Shown here: positions 9,920 to 19,422 of the stretch, one piece after another
How the letters are laid out: each line of letters opens with the position of its first letter
How positions within the stretch are numbered: position 1 is the first letter of the stretch
Assembly: GCF_000308675.1 (NCBI RefSeq)
Contig: NZ_BAGE01000041.1
Location: forward strand, 1-64,000
Origin: Nocardia paucivorans NBRC 100373
GTDB lineage: Bacteria; Actinomycetota; Actinomycetes; Mycobacteriales; Mycobacteriaceae
Length of the DNA: 64,000 bases
Reading direction: 5' to 3'
Program-made: the position numbers and the translations under genes
The notes under the pieces: generated by a model
Told to the model about the DNA's origin: nothing
Seen by the model: only the letters and a program-made list of their open reading frames with translations
Databases searched by the model: none

Positions 9920-11720
9920 CCTGTCGCTCTTCGGCCACGACCCCCTGTGGCTGGTTGTCGCCAAAGCGATCGCCATCTTCATCTTCCTCCTGCTCACCGT
10001 GCTGTTCGGGGTGCTCGTCGAACGCAAGGTGGTGGCCTGGATGCAGATGCGCGTCGGCCCGAACCGCGTCGGCCCCAAAGGACTGCTGCAAAGCGCTGCC
10101 GACGGGGTGAAGATGGCGTTCAAAGAGGACATCGTCCCCGCCATCGTGGACAAACCGATCTTCGTCCTCGCCCCCGTCATCGCGGTGATCGCGGCGGTTA
10201 TGGCCTTCGCGGTGATCCCGTTCGGTCCCGAGGTGTCCGTCCTCGGCCACACCACCGCACTCCAACTCACCGACCTGCCCGTCGGGGTGCTCTACATCCT
10301 GGCGATCACCTCCATCGGCGTCTACGGGATCGTGCTCGCCGGATGGGCATCCGGTTCGACATACCCGCTGCTGGGCGGGCTGCGCTCCACCGCCCAGGTC
10401 ATCTCCTACGAAATCGCCATGGCCCTGTGCTTCGCCGCGGTGTTCCTACTCGGCGGCACCATGGCCACCTCCGGGATCGTCGCCGCGCAGGACGACACCT
10501 GGTACGTCTTCCTGCTGCTGCCGTCGTTCCTCATCTACTGCGTCTCCATGGTCGGCGAAACCAACCGGGCCCCGTTCGACCTCCCGGAGGCCGAAGGCGA
10601 GCTGGTCGGTGGTTTCCACACCGAATACTCGTCACTGAAGTTCGCCATGTTCATGCTCGCCGAATACGTGAACATGACCACGGTCTCGGCCCTGGCGACC
10701 ACCATGTTCCTCGGCGGCTGGGCGGCACCGTGGCCGTTGAACCTGTGGTCGGGCGCGAACAGCGGCTGGTGGCCACTGCTGTGGTTCACCGCCAAGGTGT
10801 GGATGTTCCTGTTCGTGTTCATCTGGTTGCGCGGCACCCTGCCGCGACTGCGCTACGACCAGTTCATGAACCTGGGCTGGAAACTACTCATCCCTGTCTC
10901 GCTGCTGTGGGTGCTGCTGGTGGCTGCCGCCCGGGTCGCCGAAAACGAGGGCTACCACATCCGCACACCCGTCCTCGTCATCGGCGGTGTGGCGATCACC
11001 GCCGCGATGATCGGTCTGTTCCTGCGCGCCGGCCGTGCCCCCGCAACCGCACCACCGGCCGAACCCGCACCGGCCGAGCCGCGCGGTGACACCGAATCGT
11101 CCGGCGGCGAACCCGTCTTCCTCGGGTTCCCGGTGCCGCCGCTACCGGAGAACCCCACCCACATCCGCACCGAACCCGGTCTGCTGGAACCGCTCGCGGG
11201 TTTCGCGGTCACCGCCGCCACGATGTTCAAGAAACCCAATACGGAGTTCTATCCGGAACAGAAGGTGCCCACCGCGCCCCGCTACCACGGTCGCCACCAG
11301 CTCAACCGGTATCCGGACGGGCTGGAGAAATGCATCGGCTGCGAACTGTGCGCTTGGGCCTGCCCCGCCGACGCCATCTATGTGGAGGGCGCCGACAACA
11401 CCGAGGATCAACGGTACTCCCCCGGCGAACGATACGGCCGCGTCTATCAGATCAACTATCTACGCTGCATCGGCTGCGGACTGTGTATCGAGGCCTGCCC
11501 GACCCGGGCGCTCACCATGACCAACGAGTACGAACTCACCGACGACAACCGCGCCGACCTCATCTACGAAAAGGACCGGTTGCTCGCCCCCCTCGAGCCG
11601 AGCATGCAGGCGCCCCCGCACCCCATGCAACCCGGCACCACCGAGGCCGACTACTACCTGGGCACCGTTCGCGGCGCCGAGGACCGGCCCACCGCGGCCG
11701 CGGAAGGAGGCACCCGATGA
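9912..11720 (+). CDS. nuoHI: NADH-quinone oxidoreductase subunits H and I fused in one reading frame
   Basis: This 602-residue frame joins two subunits normally made separately. Residues 1 to about 375 are NuoH: eight transmembrane helices, [19 protein letters not shown] after helix 1, and the acidic loop [20 protein letters not shown] facing the quinone tunnel. Residues about 376-425 are a Pro/Ala/Glu-rich linker. From about 425 it is Nuo[19 protein letters not shown] and two 4Fe-4S motifs, C474/C477/C480/C484 and C519/C522/C525/C529. In M. tuberculosis the two are separate genes. No stop occurs between them. An internal NuoI start, such as the GTG in FPVPPLP near 11132, has no visible Shine-Dalgarno. 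Both halves look intact. nuoJ starts in an ATGA overlap at the 3' end. Confidence 0.93.
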   Translation: MYDLSLFGHDPLWLVVAKAIAIFIFLLLTVLFGVLVERKVVAWMQMRVGPNRVGPKGLLQSAADGVKMAFKEDIVPAIVDKPIFVLAPVIAVIAAVMAFAVIPFGPEVSVLGHTTALQLTDLPVGVLYILAITSIGVYGIVLAGWASGSTYPLLGGLRSTAQVISYEIAMALCFAAVFLLGGTMATSGIVAAQDDTWYVFLLLPSFLIYCVSMVGETNRAPFDLPEAEGELVGGFHTEYSSLKFAMFMLAEYVNMTTVSALATTMFLGGWAAPWPLNLWSGANSGWWPLLWFTAKVWMFLFVFIWLRGTLPRLRYDQFMNLGWKLLIPVSLLWVLLVAAARVAENEGYHIRTPVLVIGGVAITAAMIGLFLRAGRAPATAPPAEPAPAEPRGDTESSGGEPVFLGFPVPPLPENPTHIRTEPGLLEPLAGFAVTAATMFKKPNTEFYPEQKVPTAPRYHGRHQLNRYPDGLEKCIGCELCAWACPADAIYVEGADNTEDQRYSPGERYGRVYQINYLRCIGCGLCIEACPTRALTMTNEYELTDDNRADLIYEKDRLLAPLEPSMQAPPHPMQPGTTEADYYLGTVRGAEDRPTAAAEGGTR

Positions 11721-12541
11721 TCCCGGGGAGCGCACTCGCCGCCGAACCACTCACCCACACCGGGACCGGCGAAACCGTGCAGTTCTGGATCCTGGCCCCC
11801 CTCGCCCTGATCGGTGCCCTCGGCACGGTATTCGCCGCCAAGGCCGTCTATTCGGCGATCTGCCTGGCCGCCACCATGATCTCACTGGCCGTCATGTACA
11901 TCGCCCAGGACGCCCTGTTCCTCGGGGTGGTGCAGATCGTCGTCTACACCGGCGCGGTCATGATGCTGTTCCTGTTCGTCCTCATGCTCGTCGGCGTCGA
12001 CTCGGCCGAATCGCTGCGCGAAACCCTACGCGGTCAACGAATCGCGGCCGTCGCGGTCGGTATCGGCTTCGGACTGCTGCTCGTCGCCGGTATCGCTCGC
12101 GGCATCCGCAACTCCGCGGTCGAATTCCCCGCCACCGGATTCGACGGACGCGAGGTGATCACCGAACTGGCCGAACTGATCTTCGTCCGCTATGTCTGGG
12201 CGTTCGAACTCACCGGCGCGCTGCTCATCACCGCCACCATCGGCGCCATGGTGCTCGCCCACCGGGAACGCTTCGGGCCGCGAACGGACCAGCGGGAACT
12301 GTCGCGCCGTCGATTCCGCGACCTCGAACACGGTCGCCCCACCCCGCTGCCCACCCCCGGCGTCTACGCCCGACACAACGCCGTCGACGTCCCCGCCCGA
12401 CTACCGGACGGCTCCTTCGAGGAGCTGTCGGTCTCGACGATTCTGCGGCACCGCCGTACCCAGGCCCTCACCGAAGCCGCCGTCATCTCGGTGGGTTCGG
12501 CGAAGGGCGGCCCCGGCCACGACGAGGAAGGCACACGGTGA
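11717..12541 (+). CDS. nuoJ: NADH-quinone oxidoreductase subunit J
   Basis: This is a 274-residue membrane subunit next to the quinone chamber. Five hydrophobic helices lie between residues 22 and 185, including the conserved helix-3 region [20 protein letters not shown]. The last 85 or so residues are a charged, soluble tail with no recognised motif, making the protein longer than E. coli NuoJ. GGAAGGAGG (11702-11710) precedes the ATG at 11717, which also overlaps the nuoHI stop. The frame ends as GTGA with nuoK. Confidence 0.95.
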   Translation: MIPGSALAAEPLTHTGTGETVQFWILAPLALIGALGTVFAAKAVYSAICLAATMISLAVMYIAQDALFLGVVQIVVYTGAVMMLFLFVLMLVGVDSAESLRETLRGQRIAAVAVGIGFGLLLVAGIARGIRNSAVEFPATGFDGREVITELAELIFVRYVWAFELTGALLITATIGAMVLAHRERFGPRTDQRELSRRRFRDLEHGRPTPLPTPGVYARHNAVDVPARLPDGSFEELSVSTILRHRRTQALTEAAVISVGSAKGGPGHDEEGTR

Positions 12542-12837
12542 ATCCGGAAAACTATCTGTTCCTATCCGCGCTGCTGTTCACCATCGGCGCTGCCGGGGTG
12601 CTGTTGCGGCGCAACGCCATCGTGGTGTTCATGTGCATCGAGCTCATGCTCAACGCGGTCAACCTGGCCTTCGTGGCCTTCGCCCGCATGCACGCGAATC
12701 TGGACGGTCAGGTGTTCGCGTTCTTCACCATGGTGGTCGCCGCGGCCGAGGTCGTGGTGGGTTTGGCCATCATCATCACCATTTTCCGCGCCCGTCGCTC
12801 GACCTCGGTCGACGACGCCAACCTGCTGAAGTTCTGA
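12538..12837 (+). CDS. nuoK: NADH-quinone oxidoreductase subunit K
   Basis: This 99-residue proton-channel subunit has three helices. The two conserved buried glutamates are in [13 protein letters not shown] (helix 2) and [14 protein letters not shown] (helix 3). The start is GTG inside the nuoJ stop; the Shine-Dalgarno-like GAGGAAGG of the nuoJ tail lies just upstream. nuoL begins one base after the stop. Confidence 0.96.
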   Translation: MNPENYLFLSALLFTIGAAGVLLRRNAIVVFMCIELMLNAVNLAFVAFARMHANLDGQVFAFFTMVVAAAEVVVGLAIIITIFRARRSTSVDDANLLKF

Positions 12838-12838
12838 C

Positions 12839-14725
12839 GTGGATACCGCAACGCTGTGGCTGCTGCCCGCCCTGCCCCTGGCCGGCGCCGCCGTACTGCT
12901 GCTCGTCGGACGCCGTACCGACGCGTGGGGCCACCTGCTCGCCACCTTCGCCGCGCTCGCATCCTTCGCGGTGGCGCTCATCGCCTTCGCCGATATGCTC
13001 GGCCGCGCCGAAACCGAACGTCCCATCGCGCTGACACTGTTCGAGTGGGTACCGGTCGGCGGCCTGCAGGTCGATTTCGGACTCCAACTCGATCAGCTGT
13101 CGATGTGCTTCGCACTGCTGATCACCGGGGTCGGTTCGCTCATCCACATCTACTCGGTCGGATATATGAGCGACGACCCCGGACGCCGCCGCTTCTTCGC
13201 CTACCTCAACCTGTTCCTCGCGGCCATGCTGCTGCTGGTGCTGGCGAACAACTACCTGGTGCTGTACCTCGGGTGGGAAGGTGTCGGCCTGGCCTCCTAC
13301 CTGCTGATCGGCTTCTGGTACCACAAACCGTCGGCGGCCACCGCGGCCAAGAAGGCGTTCGTGGTCAACCGGGTCGGCGATATGGGTCTGGCACTGGCCA
13401 TGATGGTCATGTTCTCCACTTTCGGCTCCATCGGTTTCGCCGACGTTTTCGGCGCCGCCGAAACCGCGAGCGACGGCACCCTCACCGCCATCGGATTGCT
13501 GCTGCTCCTGGCGGCCTGCGGTAAGTCCGCCCAGGTGCCGCTGCAGTCCTGGCTCGGTGACGCCATGGAGGGGCCCACCCCGGTGTCGGCGCTCATCCAT
13601 GCCGCCACCATGGTGACCGCCGGCGTATACCTGATCGCCCGCTCCAACCCCGTCTACGACCTGGCCCCCACCGCGCGAACCGCGGTGGTGCTGGTCGGCG
13701 CGGTGACCCTGTTGTTCGGGGCGATCATCGGCTGCGCCAAGGACGACATCAAGAAGGCGCTGGCAGCCTCCACCATGAGCCAGATCGGTTACATGGTGCT
13801 CGCCGTCGGACTCGGCCCGGCCGGATACGCCGTCGCCATCATGCACCTGCTCACCCACGGCTTCTTCAAAGCGGGACTGTTCCTCGGCGCCGGGTCGGTG
13901 ATGCACGCCATGAACGACGAAACCGATATGCGCCGCTACGGTGGCCTACGCACCCTCCTGCCCATCACCTATGTGACCTTCGGGCTCGGATACCTGGCCA
14001 TTATCGGTGTGCCCCCGTTCGCCGGATTCTTCTCCAAGGATCGGATCATCGAGGCCGCCTTCGCCGCCGAAGGCGCCGCCGGTCCGATTCTCGGCGCCGT
14101 CACCCTGTTCGGCGCGGGACTCACCGCCTTCTACATGACCCGGGTGATGCTGTTGACATTTTTCGGGGAACGTCGCTGGAAACCGGACACCCATCCGCAC
14201 GAGGCCCCCGCTGTCATGACCGGACCGATGATCCTACTGGCCATCGGCTCGGTGGCCTCGGGCGCGCTGTTCGTATGGGGTTCCGCACTCCAGCACTGGC
14301 TCGCACCCGTCGTCGGGGAACAGCACGGTGAGCCCGCGCTGCCCGTTCCGGTGATCACCGCCTCGGCGCTGCTCACAGTGGCCGCGGGCGTCGCACTCGC
14401 CTATGCGCGGTACGCGCGCGTCACAGTGCCCGAAACCGCACCGGAAACGGTGAGCGCGCTGACCGTCGCCGCCCGTCGTGACCTGTACGGGGACGCGGTC
14501 AACGAGGCCGTGTTCATGCGTCCCGGCCGGCATCTGACCCGTTCCCTGGTCTTCGTCGACAGTCGCGGTATCGACGGTCTGGTCAACGGGACGGCCGCGG
14601 CCATCGGCGGACTGTCGGCGCGAATCCGCCGGGTACAGACCGGTTTCGTCCGGTCCTACGCCCTGTCCATGTTGGCCGGCGCGGCCTTGGTGGCCGCCGC
14701 CCTACTGGCGGTGAGGATCTGGTGA
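12839..14725 (+). CDS. nuoL: NADH-quinone oxidoreductase subunit L
   Basis: This 628-residue antiporter-like subunit is the distal proton pump. Features include the conserved Glu in [37 protein letters not shown] of the discontinuous helix, and [17 protein letters not shown]. The C-terminal lateral helix that braces NuoM and NuoN corresponds to residues of about 510-600, followed by a final membrane anchor. The start is GTG one base after nuoK; no better start lies nearby. It ends in a GTGA overlap with nuoM. Confidence 0.95.
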   Translation: MDTATLWLLPALPLAGAAVLLLVGRRTDAWGHLLATFAALASFAVALIAFADMLGRAETERPIALTLFEWVPVGGLQVDFGLQLDQLSMCFALLITGVGSLIHIYSVGYMSDDPGRRRFFAYLNLFLAAMLLLVLANNYLVLYLGWEGVGLASYLLIGFWYHKPSAATAAKKAFVVNRVGDMGLALAMMVMFSTFGSIGFADVFGAAETASDGTLTAIGLLLLLAACGKSAQVPLQSWLGDAMEGPTPVSALIHAATMVTAGVYLIARSNPVYDLAPTARTAVVLVGAVTLLFGAIIGCAKDDIKKALAASTMSQIGYMVLAVGLGPAGYAVAIMHLLTHGFFKAGLFLGAGSVMHAMNDETDMRRYGGLRTLLPITYVTFGLGYLAIIGVPPFAGFFSKDRIIEAAFAAEGAAGPILGAVTLFGAGLTAFYMTRVMLLTFFGERRWKPDTHPHEAPAVMTGPMILLAIGSVASGALFVWGSALQHWLAPVVGEQHGEPALPVPVITASALLTVAAGVALAYARYARVTVPETAPETVSALTVAARRDLYGDAVNEAVFMRPGRHLTRSLVFVDSRGIDGLVNGTAAAIGGLSARIRRVQTGFVRSYALSMLAGAALVAAALLAVRIW

Positions 14726-16350
14726 ACGCCATGCCCTGGTTGTCCATACTGTGGTTGCTTCCCGTGGCGGGTGCGGTGGTCGTCGGACTGCTACCCGCCG
14801 CCCACCAACTCGCGGCACGCTGGGTGGGCCTGCTCGCCTCGGTGACCGTCCTCGCGGTGGCGATCGGACTGGCCGTGGCCTTCGAACCGGGCGGCGAACA
14901 CTTCCAGTTCGTCGAATCGGTCCGCTGGATACCGGCTTTCGGTGCCGGCTACACCCTCGGCGTGGACGGTATCGCCCTGGTGCTGATCCTGCTCACCACG
15001 GCGCTGGTGCCGGTGCTCATCGTCGCGGGCTGGCACGACGACCGCGCGGTCGGCACCGGCCGGCGGGTGGCGCACACCTACATCGCGCTCATCCTGCTGG
15101 TCGAGGCGATGGTGTTGGTCTCCTTCCTCGCCCTCGACATCCTGCTGTTCTACGTGTTCTTCGAGGCGATGCTCATCCCGATGTACTTCCTCATCGGTGG
15201 ATTCGGGCCGCGCACCGACGCCGCGCAGATCCGCGGGCAGCGTTCCCGGGCGGCGGTGAAATTCCTGCTGTACAACCTGTTCGGCGGGCTCATCATGCTC
15301 GCCGCCGTCATCGGCCTGTACGTGCTCACCGTACGGGAGGGTCTCGGCGACGGTTCGGCAGGAACCTTCGATCTGCGCACCGTGATCGAGGCCGCGGGCA
15401 ACGGCCAACTGGGCGCCGGTCCCGGGGTGCTCAACGCTCTGTTCCTGGGTTTCATGTTCGCCTTCGCAGTGAAGGCGCCACTGTGGCCGCTGCACACCTG
15501 GCTCCCGGATGCCGCGGTGGCCGCCACCCCGTCCAGCGCGGTGCTGATGATGGCGGTGGTCGACAAGGTCGGTACCTTCGGGATGCTGCGCTACTGTCTG
15601 CTGCTGTTCCCCGACTCCGCCCGGACCTACGCCCCGCTGGTCGTCGCCCTCGCCGTGATCGGCATCCTCTACGGCGCTCTGCTGGCCATCGGCCAGACCG
15701 ATGTGATGCGACTGATCGCCTACACTTCCATCTCGCACTTCGGTTTCATCATTCTCGGCATCTTCGCCATGACCAGCCAAGGCCAGGCGGGGGCGACGCT
15801 GTACATGGTCAATCACGGCATCTCCACCGCGGCCCTGTTCCTGATCGCCGGATTCCTGGTATCGCGGCGCGGCACCCGCCTCATCGCAGACTACGGCGGT
15901 GTCCAGAAAGTGGCGCCGGTCCTGGCGGGCACCTTCCTCGTCGCGGGCCTGGCCACCCTGTCACTACCCGGGCTGGCACCATTCGTCAGCGAATTCCTGG
16001 TTCTGATCGGCACATTCGGTCGCTACCGGGTCGCGGCCGTGATCGCCACCGTCGCCCTGGTATTGGCGGCGATCTATGTGCTGTGGTTGTACCAGCGGAT
16101 GATGACCGGTCCGGTGACCCAAGGCAACCACGGGATCAAAGACCTCGTCCCGCGGGAACTGGCCGTGGTGGTTCCACTCCTCGGCGCGCTCATCGTTCTC
16201 GGGGTATATCCGAAACCGATGCTGGAGTTCATCGATCCCGCGGTGGATCGGACCCTCACCACCATCGGCATCCACGATCCGCAACCCACCGCCCCGGTGA
16301 CCCCGGAGGCGAGCTCGGCGAACACCGGAGGCGCGCACCATGAGCGGTGA
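14722..16350 (+). CDS. nuoM: NADH-quinone oxidoreductase subunit M
   Basis: This 542-residue antiporter-like proton-pumping subunit carries the key Glu in [18 protein letters not shown] (residues about 145-162), the Lys in [19 protein letters not shown], and [10 protein letters not shown]. The start is GTG 14722 in the GTGA overlap with nuoL; ATG 14731 three codons later is an alternative and would not change the fold. The short C-terminal tail is soluble. Its 3' end overlaps nuoN by 11 bases. Confidence 0.95.
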   Translation: MNAMPWLSILWLLPVAGAVVVGLLPAAHQLAARWVGLLASVTVLAVAIGLAVAFEPGGEHFQFVESVRWIPAFGAGYTLGVDGIALVLILLTTALVPVLIVAGWHDDRAVGTGRRVAHTYIALILLVEAMVLVSFLALDILLFYVFFEAMLIPMYFLIGGFGPRTDAAQIRGQRSRAAVKFLLYNLFGGLIMLAAVIGLYVLTVREGLGDGSAGTFDLRTVIEAAGNGQLGAGPGVLNALFLGFMFAFAVKAPLWPLHTWLPDAAVAATPSSAVLMMAVVDKVGTFGMLRYCLLLFPDSARTYAPLVVALAVIGILYGALLAIGQTDVMRLIAYTSISHFGFIILGIFAMTSQGQAGATLYMVNHGISTAALFLIAGFLVSRRGTRLIADYGGVQKVAPVLAGTFLVAGLATLSLPGLAPFVSEFLVLIGTFGRYRVAAVIATVALVLAAIYVLWLYQRMMTGPVTQGNHGIKDLVPRELAVVVPLLGALIVLGVYPKPMLEFIDPAVDRTLTTIGIHDPQPTAPVTPEASSANTGGAHHER

Positions 16351-17962
16351 ACTCGAAATCGGGACGGTCCTGGCCGCGTCCGTCGCCACGCCCAGTATCG
16401 AATATCACGCGCTGGCGCCGATGCTCATCGTCTTCGGCGCCGCCGTACTCGGGGTGCTGGTGGAGGCGTTTCTACCGCGGCGAGTTCGCTACCCGGTCCA
16501 TCTGGCGCTCACCATCACGGCACTCACCGTGGCGCTGGTGGCAGTGATCCTGTTGGCGGGAACGGAAACCTCCGCCGTAGGCGGTGCGGTCGTAATCGAC
16601 GGAGTAACCCTTTTCCTACAGGGAACCCTGCTGGTCGTGGCGATTCTGGCGATACCGGTCCTGGCCGAACGCGGCCCGCTGCCCCGACCGCGTTCGGGCC
16701 CGGGAACCTGGAGTCGCGCCGCGGCCACCACCGCCTACGCGATGGATGCCTTCACCCCGCAGGCCTCGGCCGTGCCCGGAAGTTCGGCCGAACGGTCCGC
16801 CGAACGCGCCGGTGTCGATGCCACCGAGGTGTTTCCGCTCGTCCTGTTGGCACTCGGTGGTCTCCTGTTGTTCCCGGCGGCCGGCGATCTGCTCACTATG
16901 TTCGTGGCGCTCGAGGTGCTGTCACTGCCGCTGTATCTGCTGTGCGGACTGGCCCGGCGGCAGCGACTGCTGTCGCAGGAGTCGGCGATGAAGTACTTCC
17001 TGCTCGGCGCGTTCTCCTCCGCCTTCTTCCTGTACGGGGTAGCGCTGCTCTACGGGCAGGCGGGCACGGTACGCCTGCCCGGTATCGCCGATGCCATCGC
17101 CGCGGATGCCGGTGAGTCCACCTTTGCCCTGCTCGGGGTGGCGCTCCTGGCGGTCGGCCTGTTGTTCAAGATCGGCGCGGTACCATTCCAGGCCTGGGTG
17201 CCCGATGTGTACCAGGGCGCTCCGACGCCGATCACAGCGTTCATGGCGGCCGCCACCAAGATCGCCGCGCTCGGCGCGATGCTGCGCGTCCTGCACATCG
17301 CCGTCCCGGGCCTGGTCGACGATTGGCGGCCGGTACTCGCGGCCATCGCCGTCGCCACCATGCTGGTGGGCGCGATCATGGCCATTACCCAAACCGATGT
17401 GAAGCGCATGCTGGCGTACTCATCGATTGCGCACGCCGGTTTCCTGCTCACCGCACTGGTCGCCGCCAATGCGGCCGGTATTTCCTCGGTGCTGTTCTAT
17501 CTCGCCGTCTACGGGGTCGGCACACTGGGCGCGTTCGCGCTGGTGGGCCTGGTGCGGGAAGCCGACGGCACCGAGGCCACCGCCCTGTCCCGGTGGGCCG
17601 GGCTGGGCCGGCGGGCACCGTGGCAGGCGGCGATCTTCGCGCTGCTGTTGCTGTCCTTCGCCGGGATCCCGTTGACCGGCGGCTTCGTAGCGAAGTTCGC
17701 CGTATTCCAGGCCGCGGCCGAGGGCGATGCCGCGGCCCTGGTGGTGGTTGGTGTACTCGCCAGTGCCATTGCGGCCTTCTTCTACATCCGGGTGATCGTG
17801 TTGATGTTCTTCACCGCCGAGCCCGCCGATGCCCCGGTGGTCACCGCTCCGAAGCCGACCACAACAGTGGTTGCTGTGACGGCCGTCGTCACGCTGGTGC
17901 TGGGCATCATCCCCCAACCGCTGCTGGACCTGGCCGAGCACGCCGGCACCTTCGTTCGGTAA
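16340..17962 (+). CDS. nuoN: NADH-quinone oxidoreductase subunit N
   Basis: This 540-residue third antiporter-like subunit is the last gene of the operon. The conserved Glu is in LLTMFVALEVLSLPLYLLCG, and the Lys and discontinuous helix are in LLFKIGAVPFQAWVPDVYQG and APTPITAFMA. A roughly 60-residue hydrophilic insert near residues 110-160 (ERGPLPRPRSGPGTWSRA onward) is a common actinobacterial feature. GGAGG sits 7 bases upstream of the ATG at 16340. A strong hairpin begins 7 bases after the TAA. Confidence 0.95.
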   Translation: MSGELEIGTVLAASVATPSIEYHALAPMLIVFGAAVLGVLVEAFLPRRVRYPVHLALTITALTVALVAVILLAGTETSAVGGAVVIDGVTLFLQGTLLVVAILAIPVLAERGPLPRPRSGPGTWSRAAATTAYAMDAFTPQASAVPGSSAERSAERAGVDATEVFPLVLLALGGLLLFPAAGDLLTMFVALEVLSLPLYLLCGLARRQRLLSQESAMKYFLLGAFSSAFFLYGVALLYGQAGTVRLPGIADAIAADAGESTFALLGVALLAVGLLFKIGAVPFQAWVPDVYQGAPTPITAFMAAATKIAALGAMLRVLHIAVPGLVDDWRPVLAAIAVATMLVGAIMAITQTDVKRMLAYSSIAHAGFLLTALVAANAAGISSVLFYLAVYGVGTLGAFALVGLVREADGTEATALSRWAGLGRRAPWQAAIFALLLLSFAGIPLTGGFVAKFAVFQAAAEGDAAALVVVGVLASAIAAFFYIRVIVLMFFTAEPADAPVVTAPKPTTTVVAVTAVVTLVLGIIPQPLLDLAEHAGTFVR

Positions 17963-17968
17963 TCAATC

Positions 17969-18000
17969 GGGTGGCCGGTCGGCGGACCGGCCACCCTTCT
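17969..18000 (+). terminator. Terminator hairpin closing the nuo operon
   Basis: A perfect 12-bp stem (17969-17980 with 17985-17996) has a 4-base loop and begins 7 bases after the nuoN stop. The tail is only moderately T-rich (TTCTCC), usual for high-GC actinobacteria. Confidence 0.85.
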
Positions 18001-18305
18001 CCTGTCGAATCCCGCCTCGAGAGCAGATTTCTACCGGCAAAAATGCGCAGGCAGTCCTTCTCACTCCTATGGCCTCACTCCTATGGCGGTATCGCGGCCG
18101 AGCAAGGATAGGGCAGCCGTAGAAGCGGCGAGTGCGGATCGATTCGGCCTAGGCGGTCATCTGTGCAATTTGCGAGTGCCACGGCACCTTTTGTGTGATC
18201 CGACGTCTCCCCAGGAATATCACATTTCAAAATGCGCATATCTTGGTATCGGCAATTTTTCTACTACCCACGATATTCCCTCCCCGGACCCACGGAACGC
18301 GTGAC
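18001..18305. other. Intergenic stretch with a 14-bp tandem repeat
   Basis: No gene is visible between the nuo terminator and the next hairpin. Composition is AT-richer than nuo. The only structure seen is a perfect 14-bp direct repeat (CTCACTCCTATGGC) at 18060-18073 and 18074-18087. It could be a replication-slippage scar; no function is evident. Confidence 0.5.
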
Positions 18306-18328
18306 TCTCGCCGCCGATGGCGGCGAGA
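18306..18328 (-). terminator. Hairpin downstream of the small membrane-protein gene
   Basis: A perfect 10-bp stem (18306-18315 with 18319-18328) with a 3-base loop lies 18 bases beyond the stop of the minus-strand gene ending at 18346. It has no T-run, so termination efficiency is uncertain, but the position fits. Confidence 0.55.
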
Positions 18329-18345
18329 TATCGAGAAACGGATCG

Positions 18346-18639
18346 TCAGATGACAAAGGCGTCCATGATACTGCCCGCGCTCGTCGCAATCGTGCCGCCG
18401 AGCAATCCGCCCACGATCATCTTCGGCGAGGCCAGCGCCCCACCGTTCCACTTCTCCCAGGCGAACCGCCCGCCGGCGAAGGTGATCCCCATGATTCCGG
18501 ATAGCAGGGCGAACCAGGTGAAGTAGCGAACGAGCCCGAGGATCTCGGCCGACAGCGGCGGCGCCTCGGGCGTCGTATCGGCGACCTGAGCGACGGCCGT
18601 GCCCGTAAGAACCATGTCGTGTAGTGCGTACACCATCAT
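18346..18639 (-). CDS. Small two-helix membrane protein with VirB2/TrbC-like topology
   Basis: The protein has 97 residues. The start is the first ATG of an ATGATG pair, with GGGG five bases upstream. In-frame ATGs at 18669 and 18678 would lengthen it to 107 or 110 residues but have no ribosome-binding site. A short N-terminus ending near ADTTPEAPPL is followed by two hydrophobic segments, YFTWFALLSGIMGITFAGG and MIVGGLLGGTIATSAGSIM, separated by an amphipathic GRFAWEKWNGG loop. This resembles small pilin-like membrane proteins (VirB2/TrbC type) seen in actinobacterial conjugative elements, but no conjugation gene is nearby. I do not recognise a specific family. Hairpins flank it on both sides, so it is probably monocistronic. 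Confidence 0.6.
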   Translation of the reverse strand: MMVYALHDMVLTGTAVAQVADTTPEAPPLSAEILGLVRYFTWFALLSGIMGITFAGGRFAWEKWNGGALASPKMIVGGLLGGTIATSAGSIMDAFVI

Positions 18640-18843
18640 GCTCACCCCGATAACGGGTCGTCGGATCATATGGAGCATCTGACACAGAAGAACAGCAAAA
18701 GTATCCGGTCCGCCGTCTACCAGCGTCAATCGGTAATTCGCCCAGCACCCTTGACGGCATACGGCCCATCGAACGAAACGCACGCCGCGGTATCGCCCGC
18801 CGCCCCCGCGGCGACGGCCGGGCGCACGACCGCGAAACGAAAA

Positions 18844-18881
18844 GCGGTGCCGACGTCCGCACGGTTTCACGTCGGCACCGC
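18844..18881 (-). terminator. Rho-independent-like terminator after the four-helix membrane protein
   Basis: A perfect 13-bp stem (18844-18856 with 18869-18881) has a 12-base loop and starts 9 bases after the stop at 18891. Read on the minus strand, the stem is followed by GCTTTTCGTTTCGC, a T-rich tail unusual for this GC content. It separates the two small membrane-protein genes. Confidence 0.8.
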
Positions 18882-18890
18882 GCGAGATCG

Positions 18891-19241
18891 TCAGGTCCAG
18901 AGCGCGGCGATCAGCACATTGACGATGCCCAAACCGCCCGCTGCATGCGTCATCCAGGCAAGTTCCTTACCACGTTTCGCCTCCGCACGACCCATTTCGG
19001 CGAAGGCGGCGACCAGGAAGGCAACCACGAGCTTGACACCGATCTTCACCATGTTCAGATCCTTGTCGAGCGAGTCGATGGCCTCGGCCATTCCCACCAG
19101 GACCAGACCGGTGAGGATCTGCAGGCGCGCGCCCCAGACCATGAGGGAGTTGACGGTGGGTTGCCCGGCCGCATAACCGCCGACCAGCGCCGCCATACCG
19201 AGCAGGTGCGTAACGAGCACGGCGTTGTAGACGAAATCCAT
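18891..19241 (-). CDS. Conserved four-helix membrane protein
   Basis: The protein has 116 residues. The ATG at 19241 is chosen because the residues upstream of it in the open frame are Cys/Arg-rich and unlike protein. Four hydrophobic helices are visible: FVYNAVLVTHLLGMAALVGG, LQILTGLVLVGMAEAI, IGVKLVVAFLVAAFAEM and AAGGLGIVNVLIAALW. A His in helix 1 (THLLG) and one near helix 4 (MTHAAGG) are the only polar residues of note. The family is common in mycolic-acid bacteria, but I cannot assign a function. It has its own terminator, and a 6-bp inverted repeat abuts the start codon. Confidence 0.7.
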   Translation of the reverse strand: MDFVYNAVLVTHLLGMAALVGGYAAGQPTVNSLMVWGARLQILTGLVLVGMAEAIDSLDKDLNMVKIGVKLVVAFLVAAFAEMGRAEAKRGKELAWMTHAAGGLGIVNVLIAALWT

Positions 19242-19242
19242 A

Positions 19243-19258
19243 GAGTAGAACGCTACTC
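19243..19258. promoter_or_regulatory. Inverted repeat abutting the start of the four-helix membrane protein
   Basis: GAGTAG and CTACTC are separated by AACG, ending one base before the ATG at 19241. No Shine-Dalgarno is present. The site could be a repressor operator over a leaderless start, or an mRNA hairpin masking the start. Confidence 0.35.
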
Positions 19259-19422
19259 GATCACACAGCCTTCTACTACATGTGGTCGTAATCAGTGGGA
19301 TATGCTTCGACCTCCGCGCCGGCCGGCGGTTCTCACACTCCACACCGGCCATATCGAACTCTGAAACCGCGATACCCTCTGCTCCTCTGGGCCCGGGGCG
19401 TGGCTTGTTTCGGACACAGTGC

